A stretch of DNA of 49,925 bases from Desulfuromonas sp. (GCF_002868845.1 NZ_PKUB01000048.1:102247-152171); one strand, 5' to 3'; shown: positions 1-8,189, counted from the first letter of the stretch. Notes: a model not told the origin generated them from the sequence alone. Numbers and translations: made by a program.

Positions 1-291
1 GAGGGGTTGCCGCTGATGGAGGCGGTCACCGGGGCGGCCAGGCAGCGGCTCATCCCCGTCCTGGCTACGGCCGTGACCGACGCCGTCGGCTTTCTGCCCA
101 TGGCCATCTCGCTAGGGGTCGGCGCCGAAGTGCAGCGTCCGCTGGCGACCGTGGTGGTCTGCGGGGTGCTGACTTCGACCCTCCTCACGCTGTTCGTCCT
201 CCCTGCGCTCTATGTGCTGGTGGGCCAGGGTGAGCGAAGGACCAACGCCCGAATTCGTTCAACGGAGAAAGGAAAAACCGAATGCGGCTAA
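1..291 (+). CDS. Heavy-metal RND efflux pump inner-membrane subunit, C-terminal end (partial)
   Basis: The gene enters from the left edge, so only about the last 96 residues are visible. They hold the ending typical of CzcA/CusA-type (HME) RND transporters: a cytoplasmic stretch with RLIPVLATA, then two membrane segments containing FLPMAISLGVGAEVQRPLAT and TLFVLPALYVL, then a short charged tail. The family uses proton-motive force to pump metal ions from periplasm or cytoplasm out through a tripartite complex with a periplasmic adaptor and an outer-membrane channel. Those partner genes are not in the window and probably lie upstream. The stop overlaps the next gene by 10 bases, which suggests one operon. 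Metal specificity cannot be judged from this fragment. Confidence 0.85.
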   Translation, partial: EGLPLMEAVTGAARQRLIPVLATAVTDAVGFLPMAISLGVGAEVQRPLATVVVCGVLTSTLLTLFVLPALYVLVGQGERRTNARIRSTEKGKTECG

Positions 292-698
292 AGATGTTTT
301 TGGCAGTCACGATGGTTGCGTTGGGCGGGTTGTGCGACCTGGGGGGCAAGGCGCGGGCGATGGAACCGCTGCTTCTGGAGATCGTTCCGACGTCTGTGGC
401 CTCGGTTTCCGAAGCGACGGTGGTGCAGGATGGCGAGGGGCTGCTGGTCAAGGGGGCGGTCCGGAAATTCCACAGGTTTTATCTGCCGGGCCATGTCGAT
501 GTCATTATTCTGGACGCGGGCGGAAACCCTCTCGGCCGGGCCAAGGCCCCGCTTTCGGGGTATGCGTCAAGGAGAGGGGGCGTGAAAGAGGCGCGGTTTG
601 CGGCTCGTTTTGAGTGTTCGGCGCCGCAGGGGGCAACCGTGAAGGTCAGGTATCACGCTGCCGGCTCCGACGCGAAAGAGGTGGAAAACTGTTCCTAG
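282..698 (+). CDS. Small exported protein of unknown function, co-transcribed with RND pump
   Basis: This 138-residue protein has an N-terminal signal peptide (basic MRLKMF, hydrophobic core, cleavage near residue 26 after KARA), so it is probably periplasmic. No family is recognised with confidence. The remaining ~110 residues alternate hydrophobic and polar positions (VVQDGEGLLVKGAVRK, VDVIILDAGGNPL, ATVKVRYH) as expected of a beta-sandwich. A purine-rich ribosome-binding site (ggagaaagg, near 264-272) precedes the ATG. The start lies inside the end of the RND gene and a strong terminator follows, so it is the last gene of the efflux operon. A role as accessory periplasmic protein of the pump is inference from position only. 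Confidence 0.6.
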   Translation: MRLKMFLAVTMVALGGLCDLGGKARAMEPLLLEIVPTSVASVSEATVVQDGEGLLVKGAVRKFHRFYLPGHVDVIILDAGGNPLGRAKAPLSGYASRRGGVKEARFAARFECSAPQGATVKVRYHAAGSDAKEVENCS

Positions 699-734
699 TG
701 TCCTGTGCGGTTCATCACGTCGGTTAATTCAATC

Positions 735-766
735 GGGGCGGCCAACAGGCCGCCCCTTGTTTTTTC
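735..766 (+). terminator. Rho-independent terminator of the RND operon
   Basis: A perfect 9-bp GC stem (735-743 with 748-756) closes a 4-base AACA loop and is followed by ttgtttttt on the plus strand. It sits 37 bases after the stop of the preceding gene. Confidence 0.9.
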
Positions 767-824
767 AGGAGGGGGGTGCGCCAGGGGGATCGCGTTCGAA
801 CGTTTTGGGTTCCCGCAGGGGAGG

Positions 825-2393
825 TCATCCCGGTCCGCCCCGGCGGAAACGTTTCGTATCGATCCCCAGCTTGCGCATCCGGCCGCGCAGGGTGTTGGGG
901 TTGATCCCCAGCAGGCGGGCCGCCCCGTAGGTGCCCTCCACCCGTCCCCGGCAGCGATCGAGGGCGGCCTCGATGTGCCGGGACATGGCTTTGTCGAGGG
1001 TCGCGAAGGGGCGATCGGGGGCGCCGGGGGCGGGGCGGGACTCCACCGCCTCTCCCGCCCCCGAGGAGAGGGTCAGGTCGGTGCCGAGGGCCTGGGCGAC
1101 TTCGAGCCGCCGCCCGCTGCCGAGGATCGCCGCCCGCTCCATGACCGCCGAGAGTTCCCGGACGTTTCCCGGCCAGGGGTAGGCGGCGAGCAGGCTGTTG
1201 TCTTCCGGGGTCGGCACCAGGGGCGGGTTGCCGAGGCGCCGCGCCGCCCGAAGGGCGAAGTGGGAGGAGAGGGCGGGGATGTCCGCCAGCCGCTCGCGCA
1301 GCGGCGGGATGCGTACGGGGAAGATCGCGATGCGGTACCAGAGATCCTCGCGGAAGGAGCCCGCGGCCACCATGGCCTTCAGGTCGCGGTGAGTGGCGGC
1401 CACTACGCGAACGTTGACCTTCATCGGCCGCTGGCCGCCGACTCGTTCGAAGGAGCCGTCCTGAAGGATGCGCAGGAAGCGGACCTGGGCGGCGGGGGTC
1501 AGTTCTCCGATCTCGTCGAGGAGCAGGGTCCCCCCGTCGGCCCGCTCGAACCACCCCTTGCGTGTGTCGGTCGCCCCGGTGAAGCTCCCCCGCTCGTGGC
1601 CGAAGAGCTGCGAATCGAGAAGCTCCGGCGGGATCGCCCCGCAGTTGACCCGCACAAAGGGCCCGGAGGCCCGCCGCGAGCTCTGGTGGATGGCCCGGGC
1701 CACGACCTCCTTGCCCGACCCCGTCTCTCCGAGGATCAGCACCGGGGCGTCGGATTGGGCAACCAGTTCGATCCTTTCCACCACCCTGGCGAGTCCGCTC
1801 TCCGCCCCGACGATGGTGTCGCTGATGTCCTGGCGGCCGAGGCGGGAGAGGAGGGAGCGGTTGTCGGCTTCGACCGCTTCCTTGAGACTGCTCAGCTCGC
1901 GGTGGCGGCGGTCGTTCTCCAGGGCCGCCGCGAGGGGGTCGAGGAGCGCCCGGAAGAGGGGCTCGTGCTGCGGGGCGAAGCGCCCCGGCGCGGCGCTGAG
2001 GACCAGCAGGCCCACCGGCTCCGTCTCCCGGTGCAGGGGGCCGGCCAGGACCTGTCCGCTCATCCCCTCGGGGAGGAGCCCCGGGAGGGTGCGGGCCACC
2101 TCGCGCGAATCGGCGCGCACGATGCGCGTGGGCTGGCACCAGGCGAGCAGCCCCTCCATCTCGTCCTGCCGGCAGTCGCTGCGTTTCAGCAGCGGCGGGA
2201 CAATTTCATTTGCAGGCCCCGCCGCCACGGTCTCCACCCGGCAGGCGCTCCGGTCGAACTGGCGGACCAGGACCAGGTCGGCGGGGAGGCGGCTGCAGAG
2301 GAGGGGGGTGATGCGGGCGAGGGCCTCGGGGAGTTCGACGTGCCGGCAGGCGGTGGTCCAGATTTCGAGCAACAGGGGAAGAAAGGCGTCCAT
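825..2393 (-). CDS. Sigma-54-dependent transcriptional activator (GAF-AAA+-Fis HTH)
   Basis: This 522-residue protein has the NorR/FhlA-like layout. A GAF-like sensory region occupies about residues 1-165. The AAA+ domain spans about 195-430, with Walker A GETGSGKE at 222-229, the sigma-54-contacting loop as GSFTGA at 269-274 (consensus GAFTGA), and Walker B LLLDEIGE at 290-297. A C-terminal Fis-type helix-turn-helix contains GAARLLGINPNTLRGRM. It lacks a receiver domain, so activity is probably controlled by a ligand or redox signal on the GAF domain rather than by phosphorylation. It is divergent from the TauE/SafE permease, and the shared intergenic region holds a -24/-12 promoter reading toward the permease, so that gene is the likely target. 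The ligand is unknown. Confidence 0.92.
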   Translation of the reverse strand: MDAFLPLLLEIWTTACRHVELPEALARITPLLCSRLPADLVLVRQFDRSACRVETVAAGPANEIVPPLLKRSDCRQDEMEGLLAWCQPTRIVRADSREVARTLPGLLPEGMSGQVLAGPLHRETEPVGLLVLSAAPGRFAPQHEPLFRALLDPLAAALENDRRHRELSSLKEAVEADNRSLLSRLGRQDISDTIVGAESGLARVVERIELVAQSDAPVLILGETGSGKEVVARAIHQSSRRASGPFVRVNCGAIPPELLDSQLFGHERGSFTGATDTRKGWFERADGGTLLLDEIGELTPAAQVRFLRILQDGSFERVGGQRPMKVNVRVVAATHRDLKAMVAAGSFREDLWYRIAIFPVRIPPLRERLADIPALSSHFALRAARRLGNPPLVPTPEDNSLLAAYPWPGNVRELSAVMERAAILGSGRRLEVAQALGTDLTLSSGAGEAVESRPAPGAPDRPFATLDKAMSRHIEAALDRCRGRVEGTYGAARLLGINPNTLRGRMRKLGIDTKRFRRGGPG

Positions 2394-2451
2394 GGTAAAT
2401 CCGTCAAATAGAAATGAAAAAATACTGTATTTAACGAAATTTGTATCTTAT

Positions 2452-2467
2452 TTGACAGATATGTCAA
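2452..2467. promoter_or_regulatory. Inverted repeat, candidate activator-binding site
   Basis: TTGACA-GATA-TGTCAA is a perfect 6-bp inverted repeat with a 4-base spacer. It lies about 65-80 bases upstream of the -24 element at 2530 and 59 bases upstream of the activator's start codon. That is the usual distance for an enhancer-binding site of a sigma-54 activator. TTGACA also matches a -35 hexamer, so it could partly serve the activator's own promoter. Assignment as operator is inference. Confidence 0.55.
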
Positions 2468-2529
2468 GGGGCCTCCGGGGGAGGTTTGCAAGTGACCGAA
2501 AATGCACTAATTTTCTGGTTCTGTCCGAA

Positions 2530-2545
2530 TGGTGCGGAGGTTGCT
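2530..2545 (+). promoter_or_regulatory. Sigma-54 (-24/-12) promoter for the TauE/SafE permease
   Basis: TGGTGCGGAGGTTGCT fits the consensus TGGYRCRN4TTGCW at every position, with GG (2531-2532) and GC (2543-2544) separated by 10 bases. Transcription would begin near 2556, leaving a leader of about 42 bases before the permease ATG. A sigma-54 activator gene lies divergently next to it. An in-frame ATG at 2529 would overlap this promoter, which argues for the downstream start of the permease. Confidence 0.8.
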
Positions 2546-2597
2546 CTATGTTCTGAGTAAAGAGCTGGGACAACACCCAAAGAAAAAGGAGAGAGCC

Positions 2598-3506
2598 ATG
2601 GGCAAGGCGTTGTTCGACAGGGTGCGGGCGATTTCGAGGGTGGGGCGGGTCCGGTTCTGGGCCCTGGCGGTTCTGGCGGTGACGATCCCGCTCGGGATCC
2701 AGGCGACCTGGCCCGGGCGGCAGCTGTTCCTTCCGTTTTCCGGAGACCTCGGTGCCGGGGTCTTCCTGGCGATCTTCCTTGCGGCCCTGGCCTGCGAGTA
2801 CGTCGACTCGAGCCTGGGGATGGGGTACGGGACGACCTTGACCCCGATCCTCCTGCTGGCGGGCTTCGAGCCGCTCCAGGTCGTACCCTGCGTGCTTCTG
2901 AGCGAACTGGCGACCGGGTTCGCCGCCACGGTCATGCACCAGAGGGACGGCAACGTCGACCTGTTGAGGGACGGGCAGGCGCGGCAGACCGCTCTGCTGC
3001 TGTCGGCCCTGAGCGTGGTCGGCGCCCTGGCGGCGGTGACCCTGGCGCTGCGGGTTCCCAAGGCATGGCTTTCGACCATCATTGCCGTCATCATCCTCTC
3101 GGTCGGCGTGACGATTCTCGCCACCCTGCGGCGCCGCCTGACCTACCGGCGCCGCAACATCATCGTCATCGGGGCGATCGCCGCCTTCAACAAGGGGCTG
3201 AGCGGCGGCGGCTATGGGCCTCTGACCACCTCGGGGCAGGTCTTCTCCGGCGTGTCGCCCAGGCAGGCGGTGGCCATCACCTCCCTCGCCGAAGCGCTGA
3301 CCTGCTTCGTCGGGCTCGGCGCCTACCTGCTGATGCACGGCCGGTTCGACGGCCGCCTCGCCGTCCCCCTCGTCATGGGCGCTCTCTTCTCGGTCCCCGT
3401 GGCGACCCTGACCGTGCGCTGTCTTCCCGAGTCGTGGATGCGCGCCGGCGTGGGGTTCTTTACCTGTCTGCTTGGGCTCCTCATGGTCGGAAAGCTCCTC
3501 CTTTGA
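2598..3506 (+). CDS. TauE/SafE-family membrane permease (sulfite/organosulfonate exporter family)
   Basis: This 302-residue integral membrane protein has about eight hydrophobic segments. It matches the TauE/SafE family in the motifs YVDSSLGMGYGTTLTPILLL near the N-terminus and FNKGLSGGGYGPLTTSGQVFSG in the second half, which form the family's internal repeat. Members move sulfite, sulfoacetate or related small anions across the inner membrane; the actual substrate here is unknown. The ATG at 2598 is preceded by ggagag. Longer in-frame starts would run through the -24/-12 promoter at 2530-2545. Expression therefore probably depends on RpoN and the adjacent activator, which is unusual for this family and suggests a condition-specific stress or sulfur response. 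Confidence 0.88.
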   Translation: MGKALFDRVRAISRVGRVRFWALAVLAVTIPLGIQATWPGRQLFLPFSGDLGAGVFLAIFLAALACEYVDSSLGMGYGTTLTPILLLAGFEPLQVVPCVLLSELATGFAATVMHQRDGNVDLLRDGQARQTALLLSALSVVGALAAVTLALRVPKAWLSTIIAVIILSVGVTILATLRRRLTYRRRNIIVIGAIAAFNKGLSGGGYGPLTTSGQVFSGVSPRQAVAITSLAEALTCFVGLGAYLLMHGRFDGRLAVPLVMGALFSVPVATLTVRCLPESWMRAGVGFFTCLLGLLMVGKLLL

Positions 3507-3596
3507 CCGCCGGGCTCCCCCGGCCCCCGAATTAGCCCTTCTCAAACCGCCCCCGTTGGGTTAATCTACGCCGACCAAACGAAGGGGGACGGGGGT

Positions 3597-4463
3597 TTGG
3601 GTACCTTCCAGGATCTATTGCAATTTGTCTTTTCGGGCCTGACCAGCGGGGCCATATACGCCCTCATCGCCCTGGGGTTCTGCGTGGTGCACAACACCAT
3701 GGGCATCGTCAACTTCGTGCAGGTCGATTTCGTCTCCCTGGGGGGGATGCTCCTCTTCAGCGCCCTCTTCGCCCTGGGGCTGGCCATGCCCCTGGCGCTT
3801 CTCGCTGCGGTGGCGGGAGTGACCCTGACGGCGATGCTCGTGGAGCGCTTCGGGGTCCGGCCCTCCCGCTCCGACAACCACCTGGTGCTGATCTTCCTCA
3901 CCATTGGCCTCTCCATCATCCTGCGGGGGATCATGGCGCTCGTGTGGGGCAAGAACCGCATGGCCGTCCCCCCCCTGTCCGGGGAGGAGCCGATCGTACT
4001 GTTCGGCGCCACTCTCCTGCCCCAGGCTGTGTGGATCCTCGTCTTGACCGCGGCGGCCATCGCGGGGCTGGTTTTCTTCTTTCGCCACACCTCCCTGGGA
4101 TTGGCCATGCGCGCCGTCGCCTCCAACCCGGCTGCGGCGGCCGTGGTGGGGCTGAACACCGGGCGGGTCAAGGCGATCAGCTTCGGCCTGGCCGGCGCCC
4201 TCGGCGGCCTGGCGGGGGTGCTGGTCACCCCCATCACCACCCTCAGCCACGACGTCGGCGTCCTTCTCGGGCTCAAGGGGTTCGCCGCCGCCATCCTCGG
4301 CGGCTTCGGCTCCTTTCCCGGGGCGATCATCGGCGGGGTGGGGCTGGGTCTGATGGAATCGCTCTCGGCGGGCTACCTGAGCAGCGCCTACAAGGACGTC
4401 ATCGCCTTCGTGGTTCTGCTGCTGGTCCTTTTCGTGCGCCCGAAGGGGTTGATGGGGAAATAG
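3597..4463 (+). CDS. livH: Branched-chain amino acid-type ABC transporter permease LivH
   Basis: This 288-residue protein has about eight membrane segments and the LivH family signatures: GAIYALIALGFCVVHNTMGIVNF near the N-terminus and the ABC-contacting loop around FAAAILGGFGSFPGAIIGG near residue 225-245. It pairs with LivM (7188) in the inner membrane and is energised by LivG and LivF. The start is a TTG at 3597 after a G-rich ribosome-binding site; no better ATG exists upstream. It is the first gene of the block and is separated from livM by iorAB, an arrangement that ties the importer to arylpyruvate oxidation. Substrates could be branched-chain or aromatic amino acids or aromatic acids. 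Confidence 0.93.
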   Translation: MGTFQDLLQFVFSGLTSGAIYALIALGFCVVHNTMGIVNFVQVDFVSLGGMLLFSALFALGLAMPLALLAAVAGVTLTAMLVERFGVRPSRSDNHLVLIFLTIGLSIILRGIMALVWGKNRMAVPPLSGEEPIVLFGATLLPQAVWILVLTAAAIAGLVFFFRHTSLGLAMRAVASNPAAAAVVGLNTGRVKAISFGLAGALGGLAGVLVTPITTLSHDVGVLLGLKGFAAAILGGFGSFPGAIIGGVGLGLMESLSAGYLSSAYKDVIAFVVLLLVLFVRPKGLMGK

Positions 4464-4466
4464 TTT

Positions 4467-4507
4467 AAAGCTGTAAGTTGTAATTTTTAGCTTCAAGTTG
4501 ATTGTAT
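4467..4507. repeat. Dispersed AT-rich intergenic repeat, copy 1
   Basis: The stretch agctgtaagttgtaattttt followed by tttttagct and ttgtat is repeated in related form at 8935-8974 and 11107-11161. Each copy lies between genes of the liv/ior block and is much more AT-rich than the flanking genes. Confidence 0.6.
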
Positions 4508-4537
4508 CTGTGCCTTCGTGGCAAAAGGATTTTTTCC

Positions 4538-6382
4538 ATGAACGATAATCGCAATGTCAAACTCCTCATGGGCAACGAGGCTATTGCCCGTGGGCTGATC
4601 GAGGCGGGGTGCACCCTCGCCGCGGCCTATCCCGGCACCCCCTCCACCGAGGTTCTCTCGGCGGTGGTCGGCTTTTTGAAGAAGGAGCCGACCGGGATGT
4701 ACGTCGAGTGGTCGGTGAACGAGAAGATCGCCTATGAGGTCGCCCTCGCTTCAAGCTACACCGGCAAGCGCTCGGCGGTGGTGATGAAGCAGGTCGGGCT
4801 CAACGTGGCCGCCGACCCTTTCATGCGCTCGGCCTATCTCGGGGTCAAGGGCGGCCTGGTGGTCATCGTCGCCGACGACCCCGGGCCCCACAGCTCCCAG
4901 AACGAGCAGGACACCCGGCTTTTCGCGCACCTGGCCAAGGTGCCGGTCCTCGACCCCTCCAGCCCCGCCGAGGCGCGGGACATGGTGGCCGAGGCCTTCG
5001 ATCTCTCCGAGAAGTACCAGGTTCCCGTCATCCTTCGGCCGACCACGCGCATCTGCCACTCCCGCCAGAACGTGGCCTTCGAAAAGACGGTCGACCTGGG
5101 ACGCAAGGCCGATTTCGAAAAGGATCCGGCGCGCTGGGTGGCGACCCCCGCCTTTCTCCCCGCTCTGCACCGGGAGCTGAACGGGAAAATGGCCGGCATC
5201 GCCGCCGAGGAGTCGTTGCGGCCGGCGCTGACTCCCGGCGACGGCACCTACCCCGGGCGTTGCGTCGTCGCCTCGGGGATCGCCTACGCCAACGCCTACG
5301 ACCTGCTCGAGGGGATGGGCCTGCTCGGGAAGGTCGACCTCTACCAGGTGCGGTGTCCCTTCCCTCTTCACGAGGGGTTCATCGGCGATATGCGCTCGCG
5401 TTATGAGCAGGTGCTGGTCCTCGAGGAGACCTATTCGGTGGTGGAACTCCAGTTGGCCCACCCCGGGGCGGAGGGGCGCGCCTCGGGCGCCGTCCCCGGC
5501 TTCGGGGAGCTGACCCCCGACCTGATCGGCGAGGCGCTGACCCGGTTTCTCGGACTGCCCGCCGAGGGCGCAGGGACCGCATCCTCCCCGGGGCGGGGCA
5601 AACGCCCCTCCCTCTGCGCAGGCTGTCCCCACCGGGCCGCCTTTTACAGCATCAAGAAGAGTTTCCCGAAGGGGATCTTCCCCTCGGACATCGGTTGCTA
5701 CACCCTCGGCATGAACCTCGGCGCCGTCGATACGGTGCACTGCATGGGGGCCTGCATCAGCCAGGGGGCCGGCTTTTACCACGCTTACGCCCAGGACGGC
5801 GGCGAGGTGCCGACCGTGGTCGTCACCATCGGCGACTCGACCTTCTTCCATGCCGGCATCCCGGCCCTGGTCAACGCCGTGGTCCAGGATGCGCGGATCA
5901 TCGTCGTCATTCTCGACAACGCCACAACCGCCATGACCGGTCATCAGCCGGTCCCCCACATGGGGCTCAAGGCCGACGGCTCGCCGACCCGGGCGGTGCC
6001 GATCCCCGAACTGGTGAAGGCCTGCGGGGTCGACTATCTCGCCGAGTGCGACCCCTACGACACGGGCCGCTTCGAGGAGTTGCTGCGGGAGGCGGACGGC
6101 TACTGCCGCTCCCCGGAGGGCGGGCCGGCTGTGATCCTGTCGAAGCACCCCTGCCTCATGGACAAGAGGGCGACCCTCGATCAGGAGCGTTTCGAAATCG
6201 AGGTCCTCGACAGCTGCATCGGCTGCCGCAAGTGCATCGACCAGTTCGAGTGCCCGGCTATCGAATTCGACGAAACGAGCAAGAAGGCGGTCATCAGCGC
6301 CGACCTCTGCACCGGGTGCGGGGTCTGCGAGCCGGTCTGCCCGGTGCAGGCGATCGTCAAGAGGGGAGGGGAGGGCAAATGA
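4538..6382 (+). CDS. iorA: Indolepyruvate:ferredoxin oxidoreductase, alpha subunit
   Basis: This 614-residue protein oxidatively decarboxylates arylpyruvates (indolepyruvate, phenylpyruvate) to the arylacetyl-CoA, passing electrons to ferredoxin. The N-terminal pyrimidine-binding domain contains MGNEAIARGLIEAGCTLAAA and AYPGTPSTE. The thiamine diphosphate-binding domain follows (CPHRAAFY, GDSTFFHAGIPALVN). The C-terminal ferredoxin domain has two clusters: CIGCRKCIDQFECP, where the usual third spacing is altered, and a canonical CTGCGVCEPVCP. Start 4538 was chosen because aaaagga lies 8 bases upstream, whereas a TTG at 4502 falls in a dispersed repeat. iorB follows with an ATGA overlap. Position inside the liv cluster beside paaK supports a catabolic role in aromatic amino acid breakdown. 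Confidence 0.96.
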   Translation: MNDNRNVKLLMGNEAIARGLIEAGCTLAAAYPGTPSTEVLSAVVGFLKKEPTGMYVEWSVNEKIAYEVALASSYTGKRSAVVMKQVGLNVAADPFMRSAYLGVKGGLVVIVADDPGPHSSQNEQDTRLFAHLAKVPVLDPSSPAEARDMVAEAFDLSEKYQVPVILRPTTRICHSRQNVAFEKTVDLGRKADFEKDPARWVATPAFLPALHRELNGKMAGIAAEESLRPALTPGDGTYPGRCVVASGIAYANAYDLLEGMGLLGKVDLYQVRCPFPLHEGFIGDMRSRYEQVLVLEETYSVVELQLAHPGAEGRASGAVPGFGELTPDLIGEALTRFLGLPAEGAGTASSPGRGKRPSLCAGCPHRAAFYSIKKSFPKGIFPSDIGCYTLGMNLGAVDTVHCMGACISQGAGFYHAYAQDGGEVPTVVVTIGDSTFFHAGIPALVNAVVQDARIIVVILDNATTAMTGHQPVPHMGLKADGSPTRAVPIPELVKACGVDYLAECDPYDTGRFEELLREADGYCRSPEGGPAVILSKHPCLMDKRATLDQERFEIEVLDSCIGCRKCIDQFECPAIEFDETSKKAVISADLCTGCGVCEPVCPVQAIVKRGGEGK

Positions 6383-6879
6383 AGCAGCAGATCATCGTCA
6401 GCGGCCTCGGGGGGCAGGGCGTCCTCTTTCTGACCCGGGTCATCGCCGAGGCGGCGGTCCGCGCCGGGCTAGAGATCCTCACCTCCGAAACCCACGGCAT
6501 GGCCCAGCGCGGCGGCAGCGTCCTCTCCACGATCAAGGTCGGTTCCTTCAAGAGCCCCCTGATCCGGCGGGGGCAGGCCGACGCCGGCCTCTTTCTCCAC
6601 TCGGGCAACCTCGACGTTCACGGGCATCTGATGGCCGGGGACGGCCGGCTTGTCGTCAACGCACCGGAGGGGAACGATTTTCTCCGCGTCGACGCCTCCG
6701 GCATGGCTCGCGCCATGGGGGCGCCGGTGCTGGCCAACCTGATCCTTCTCGGCCGGGCGGTGGCCGCAGGGACGCTCTTCTGCGACCGGCAAGGGTGCGA
6801 GGAGGCAATCCGGGCCCTGTCCAACCCCAAGTTCGTCGAGGCCAACCTGGAGGGCTTCCGGGCCGGGCTGGAAAGCTGA
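6379..6879 (+). CDS. iorB: Indolepyruvate:ferredoxin oxidoreductase, beta subunit
   Basis: This 166-residue protein is the gamma-domain (catalytic partner) subunit of the IorAB complex. It carries the family signatures IIVSGLGGQGVLFLTRVIAEAA at the N-terminus and ETHGMAQRGGSV near residues 38-49, which help form the CoA and thiamine diphosphate site with IorA. The ATG overlaps the iorA stop (ATGA), so the subunits are translationally coupled. Length is slightly short of the ~190 residues common in the family, with no missing core motif. The gene is followed by a 308-base non-coding stretch of repeats rather than directly by livM. Confidence 0.95.
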   Translation: MKQQIIVSGLGGQGVLFLTRVIAEAAVRAGLEILTSETHGMAQRGGSVLSTIKVGSFKSPLIRRGQADAGLFLHSGNLDVHGHLMAGDGRLVVNAPEGNDFLRVDASGMARAMGAPVLANLILLGRAVAAGTLFCDRQGCEEAIRALSNPKFVEANLEGFRAGLES

Positions 6880-6885
6880 ATCTGC

Positions 6886-6917
6886 CACGGAGACACGGAG
6901 ACACGGAGACACAGAGA
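6886..6917. repeat. Short tandem repeat, four 8-bp units
   Basis: Four consecutive units, three of cacggaga and a fourth cacagaga, begin seven bases after the iorB stop. This is a simple-sequence repeat in a non-coding spacer and has no coding sense. Confidence 0.85.
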
Positions 6918-6968
6918 AAGACGATGCCAGTCGGCTTTTGTCCCCCTTTGCCGTCGCCGGAGCGCAGT

Positions 6969-7036
6969 GGACGGTTTGGGAAAGAGTCGGGCAAATGTCT
7001 GAGCGAAGCGAGTTTTTGCCCGCCCCCGAAACGTCC
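6969..7036. repeat. Imperfect palindromic element (REP/MITE-like)
   Basis: The left arm ggacggtttggg...gtcgggcaaa pairs imperfectly with the right arm tttgcccgcccccgaaacgtcc, leaving a loop containing gagcgaagcgag. It is in the 308-base gap between iorB and livM (6880-7187), where I see no convincing gene. The remainder of the gap is GC-rich spacer with runs like gcggagcggagg. A mobile non-autonomous element is possible but no flanking target duplication is evident. Confidence 0.5.
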
Positions 7037-7093
7037 GCGGAGCGGAGGGGACCCGCCGCAGGCGGGCGGTGGCAATGGGGGCGCCCTTTTGAT

Positions 7094-7121
7094 CCAAACT
7101 TTTGGGCGGTCAAAAGGTTGG
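7094..7121. repeat. 11-bp inverted repeat / hairpin
   Basis: ccaaacttttg (7094-7104) and caaaaggttgg (7111-7121) form a stem with one mismatch around a ggcggt loop, 66 bases before livM. No T-run follows directly, so it is not an obvious terminator. It may modulate livM expression or be part of the repeat cluster. Confidence 0.5.
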
Positions 7122-7187
7122 TCGCCGTCAGGGGGCGAGACCCCTGGCCTGAGATTGATCATTTTTTTAAAGTGAAAAAGTGAGAGC

Positions 7188-8189
7188 ATGACCCTCAAGG
7201 AGAAGATCCTCTACTTCCTCTACCTCCACCGCACCGGCCTGACGGTGTTGGCGCTTTCGGTCGCGCTCGGCCTTTTTCCCCTCGTCCAGGACAACCCCTA
7301 CATCCTCGGCCTGACCAACCTGATCGCCATCTACACGATCGTTGTTCTCGGCCTGAACCTCTTTATCGGCTATGCGGGGCAGATCTCCCTCGGACACGCC
7401 GCCTTCTTCGGGCTGGGGGCCTACGGTTCCGCCCTGCTGACGGTGGAGGCCGGGGTGCCGTCCTGGCCGGCCATGGTCCTCGTGGCTGCAATCGTGTCCC
7501 TTGTCGCCCTCGTCATCGGTCTGGCCGCTCTGCGCCTGGCGGGGCACTATCTGGCCATGGCCACTCTGGGCTTCAACATCGTCGTCTACACGGTCCTGGT
7601 GCAGTGGGACGAGGTGACCGGGGGGCCGAGCGGGTTCGCCGGCATTCCCTCCCTTTCCGTCGCCGGGGTCGGGATCGACGACGAGATCAAGCTGCACTAC
7701 GTGGTCTGGGGCATCGCCCTTCTCTGCCTGACCCTCGGGCTCAACCTGGTGCGCAGCGGGGTGGGGCGTGGCCTGGCCGCCCTGGCCGGGGACGAGACCG
7801 CCGCCGGCGCCCTCGGGGTCGATACCCGGCGGGCCAAGATCAAGGTCTTAGTCCTTTCGGCGGCCTTCGCCTCGGTGGCCGGAAGCCTCTACGCTCACAC
7901 CTTCAACTTCGTCAACCCCGACACCTTCGGCATCTTCGCCTCTGTCGATTTCGTCATCATGGTCGTGGTGGGGGGGCTCGGTTCGATCTGGGGGAGCCTC
8001 TTCGGGGCGGCCATCATCACCTGGCTCCCCGAACTGATCGATGTTTTCGAGGCCTATAAGGAGATCATCCACGGCCTGGTCCTGGTCCTTGTCCTGATGT
8101 TCCTCCCCCAGGGCCTGGTTTCGGGGATCGTGGACGTCGCTCGGGTCCGGATCGCCCGCTGGAAGGGACGGCATGCTTCGGCTGGCTGA
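7188..8189 (+). CDS. livM: Branched-chain amino acid-type ABC transporter permease LivM
   Basis: This 333-residue inner-membrane protein is the second permease of the importer. Recognisable LivM features include GYAGQISLGHAAFFGLGAYGSA (about residues 62-83), TLGFNIVVYTVLVQWDEVTGGPSG in the middle, and the coupling loop around VVVGGLGSIWGSLFGAAIIT near residues 260-280. About ten hydrophobic segments are visible. It should dimerise with LivH (3597). The start ATG at 7188 follows a weak gtgagag. The 3' end overlaps livG by 17 bases, so livM and livG are coupled, while the 308-base repeat-filled spacer upstream could allow separate transcription from iorB. Confidence 0.94.
   Translation: MTLKEKILYFLYLHRTGLTVLALSVALGLFPLVQDNPYILGLTNLIAIYTIVVLGLNLFIGYAGQISLGHAAFFGLGAYGSALLTVEAGVPSWPAMVLVAAIVSLVALVIGLAALRLAGHYLAMATLGFNIVVYTVLVQWDEVTGGPSGFAGIPSLSVAGVGIDDEIKLHYVVWGIALLCLTLGLNLVRSGVGRGLAALAGDETAAGALGVDTRRAKIKVLVLSAAFASVAGSLYAHTFNFVNPDTFGIFASVDFVIMVVVGGLGSIWGSLFGAAIITWLPELIDVFEAYKEIIHGLVLVLVLMFLPQGLVSGIVDVARVRIARWKGRHASAG

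Noticed and set aside
705-2411. 568-codon open frame on the plus strand
   Set aside because: It lies exactly antisense to the sigma-54 activator, its product is low-complexity Gly/Pro/Glu-rich and has no recognisable domain; high GC keeps the opposite frame open.
2529-2600. Upstream ATG giving a TauE/SafE protein 23 residues longer
   Set aside because: This start overlaps the -24/-12 promoter and has no ribosome-binding site, whereas 2598 has one.
4751-6148. 465-codon open frame on the minus strand
   Set aside because: Antisense shadow of iorA without a ribosome-binding site or domain.
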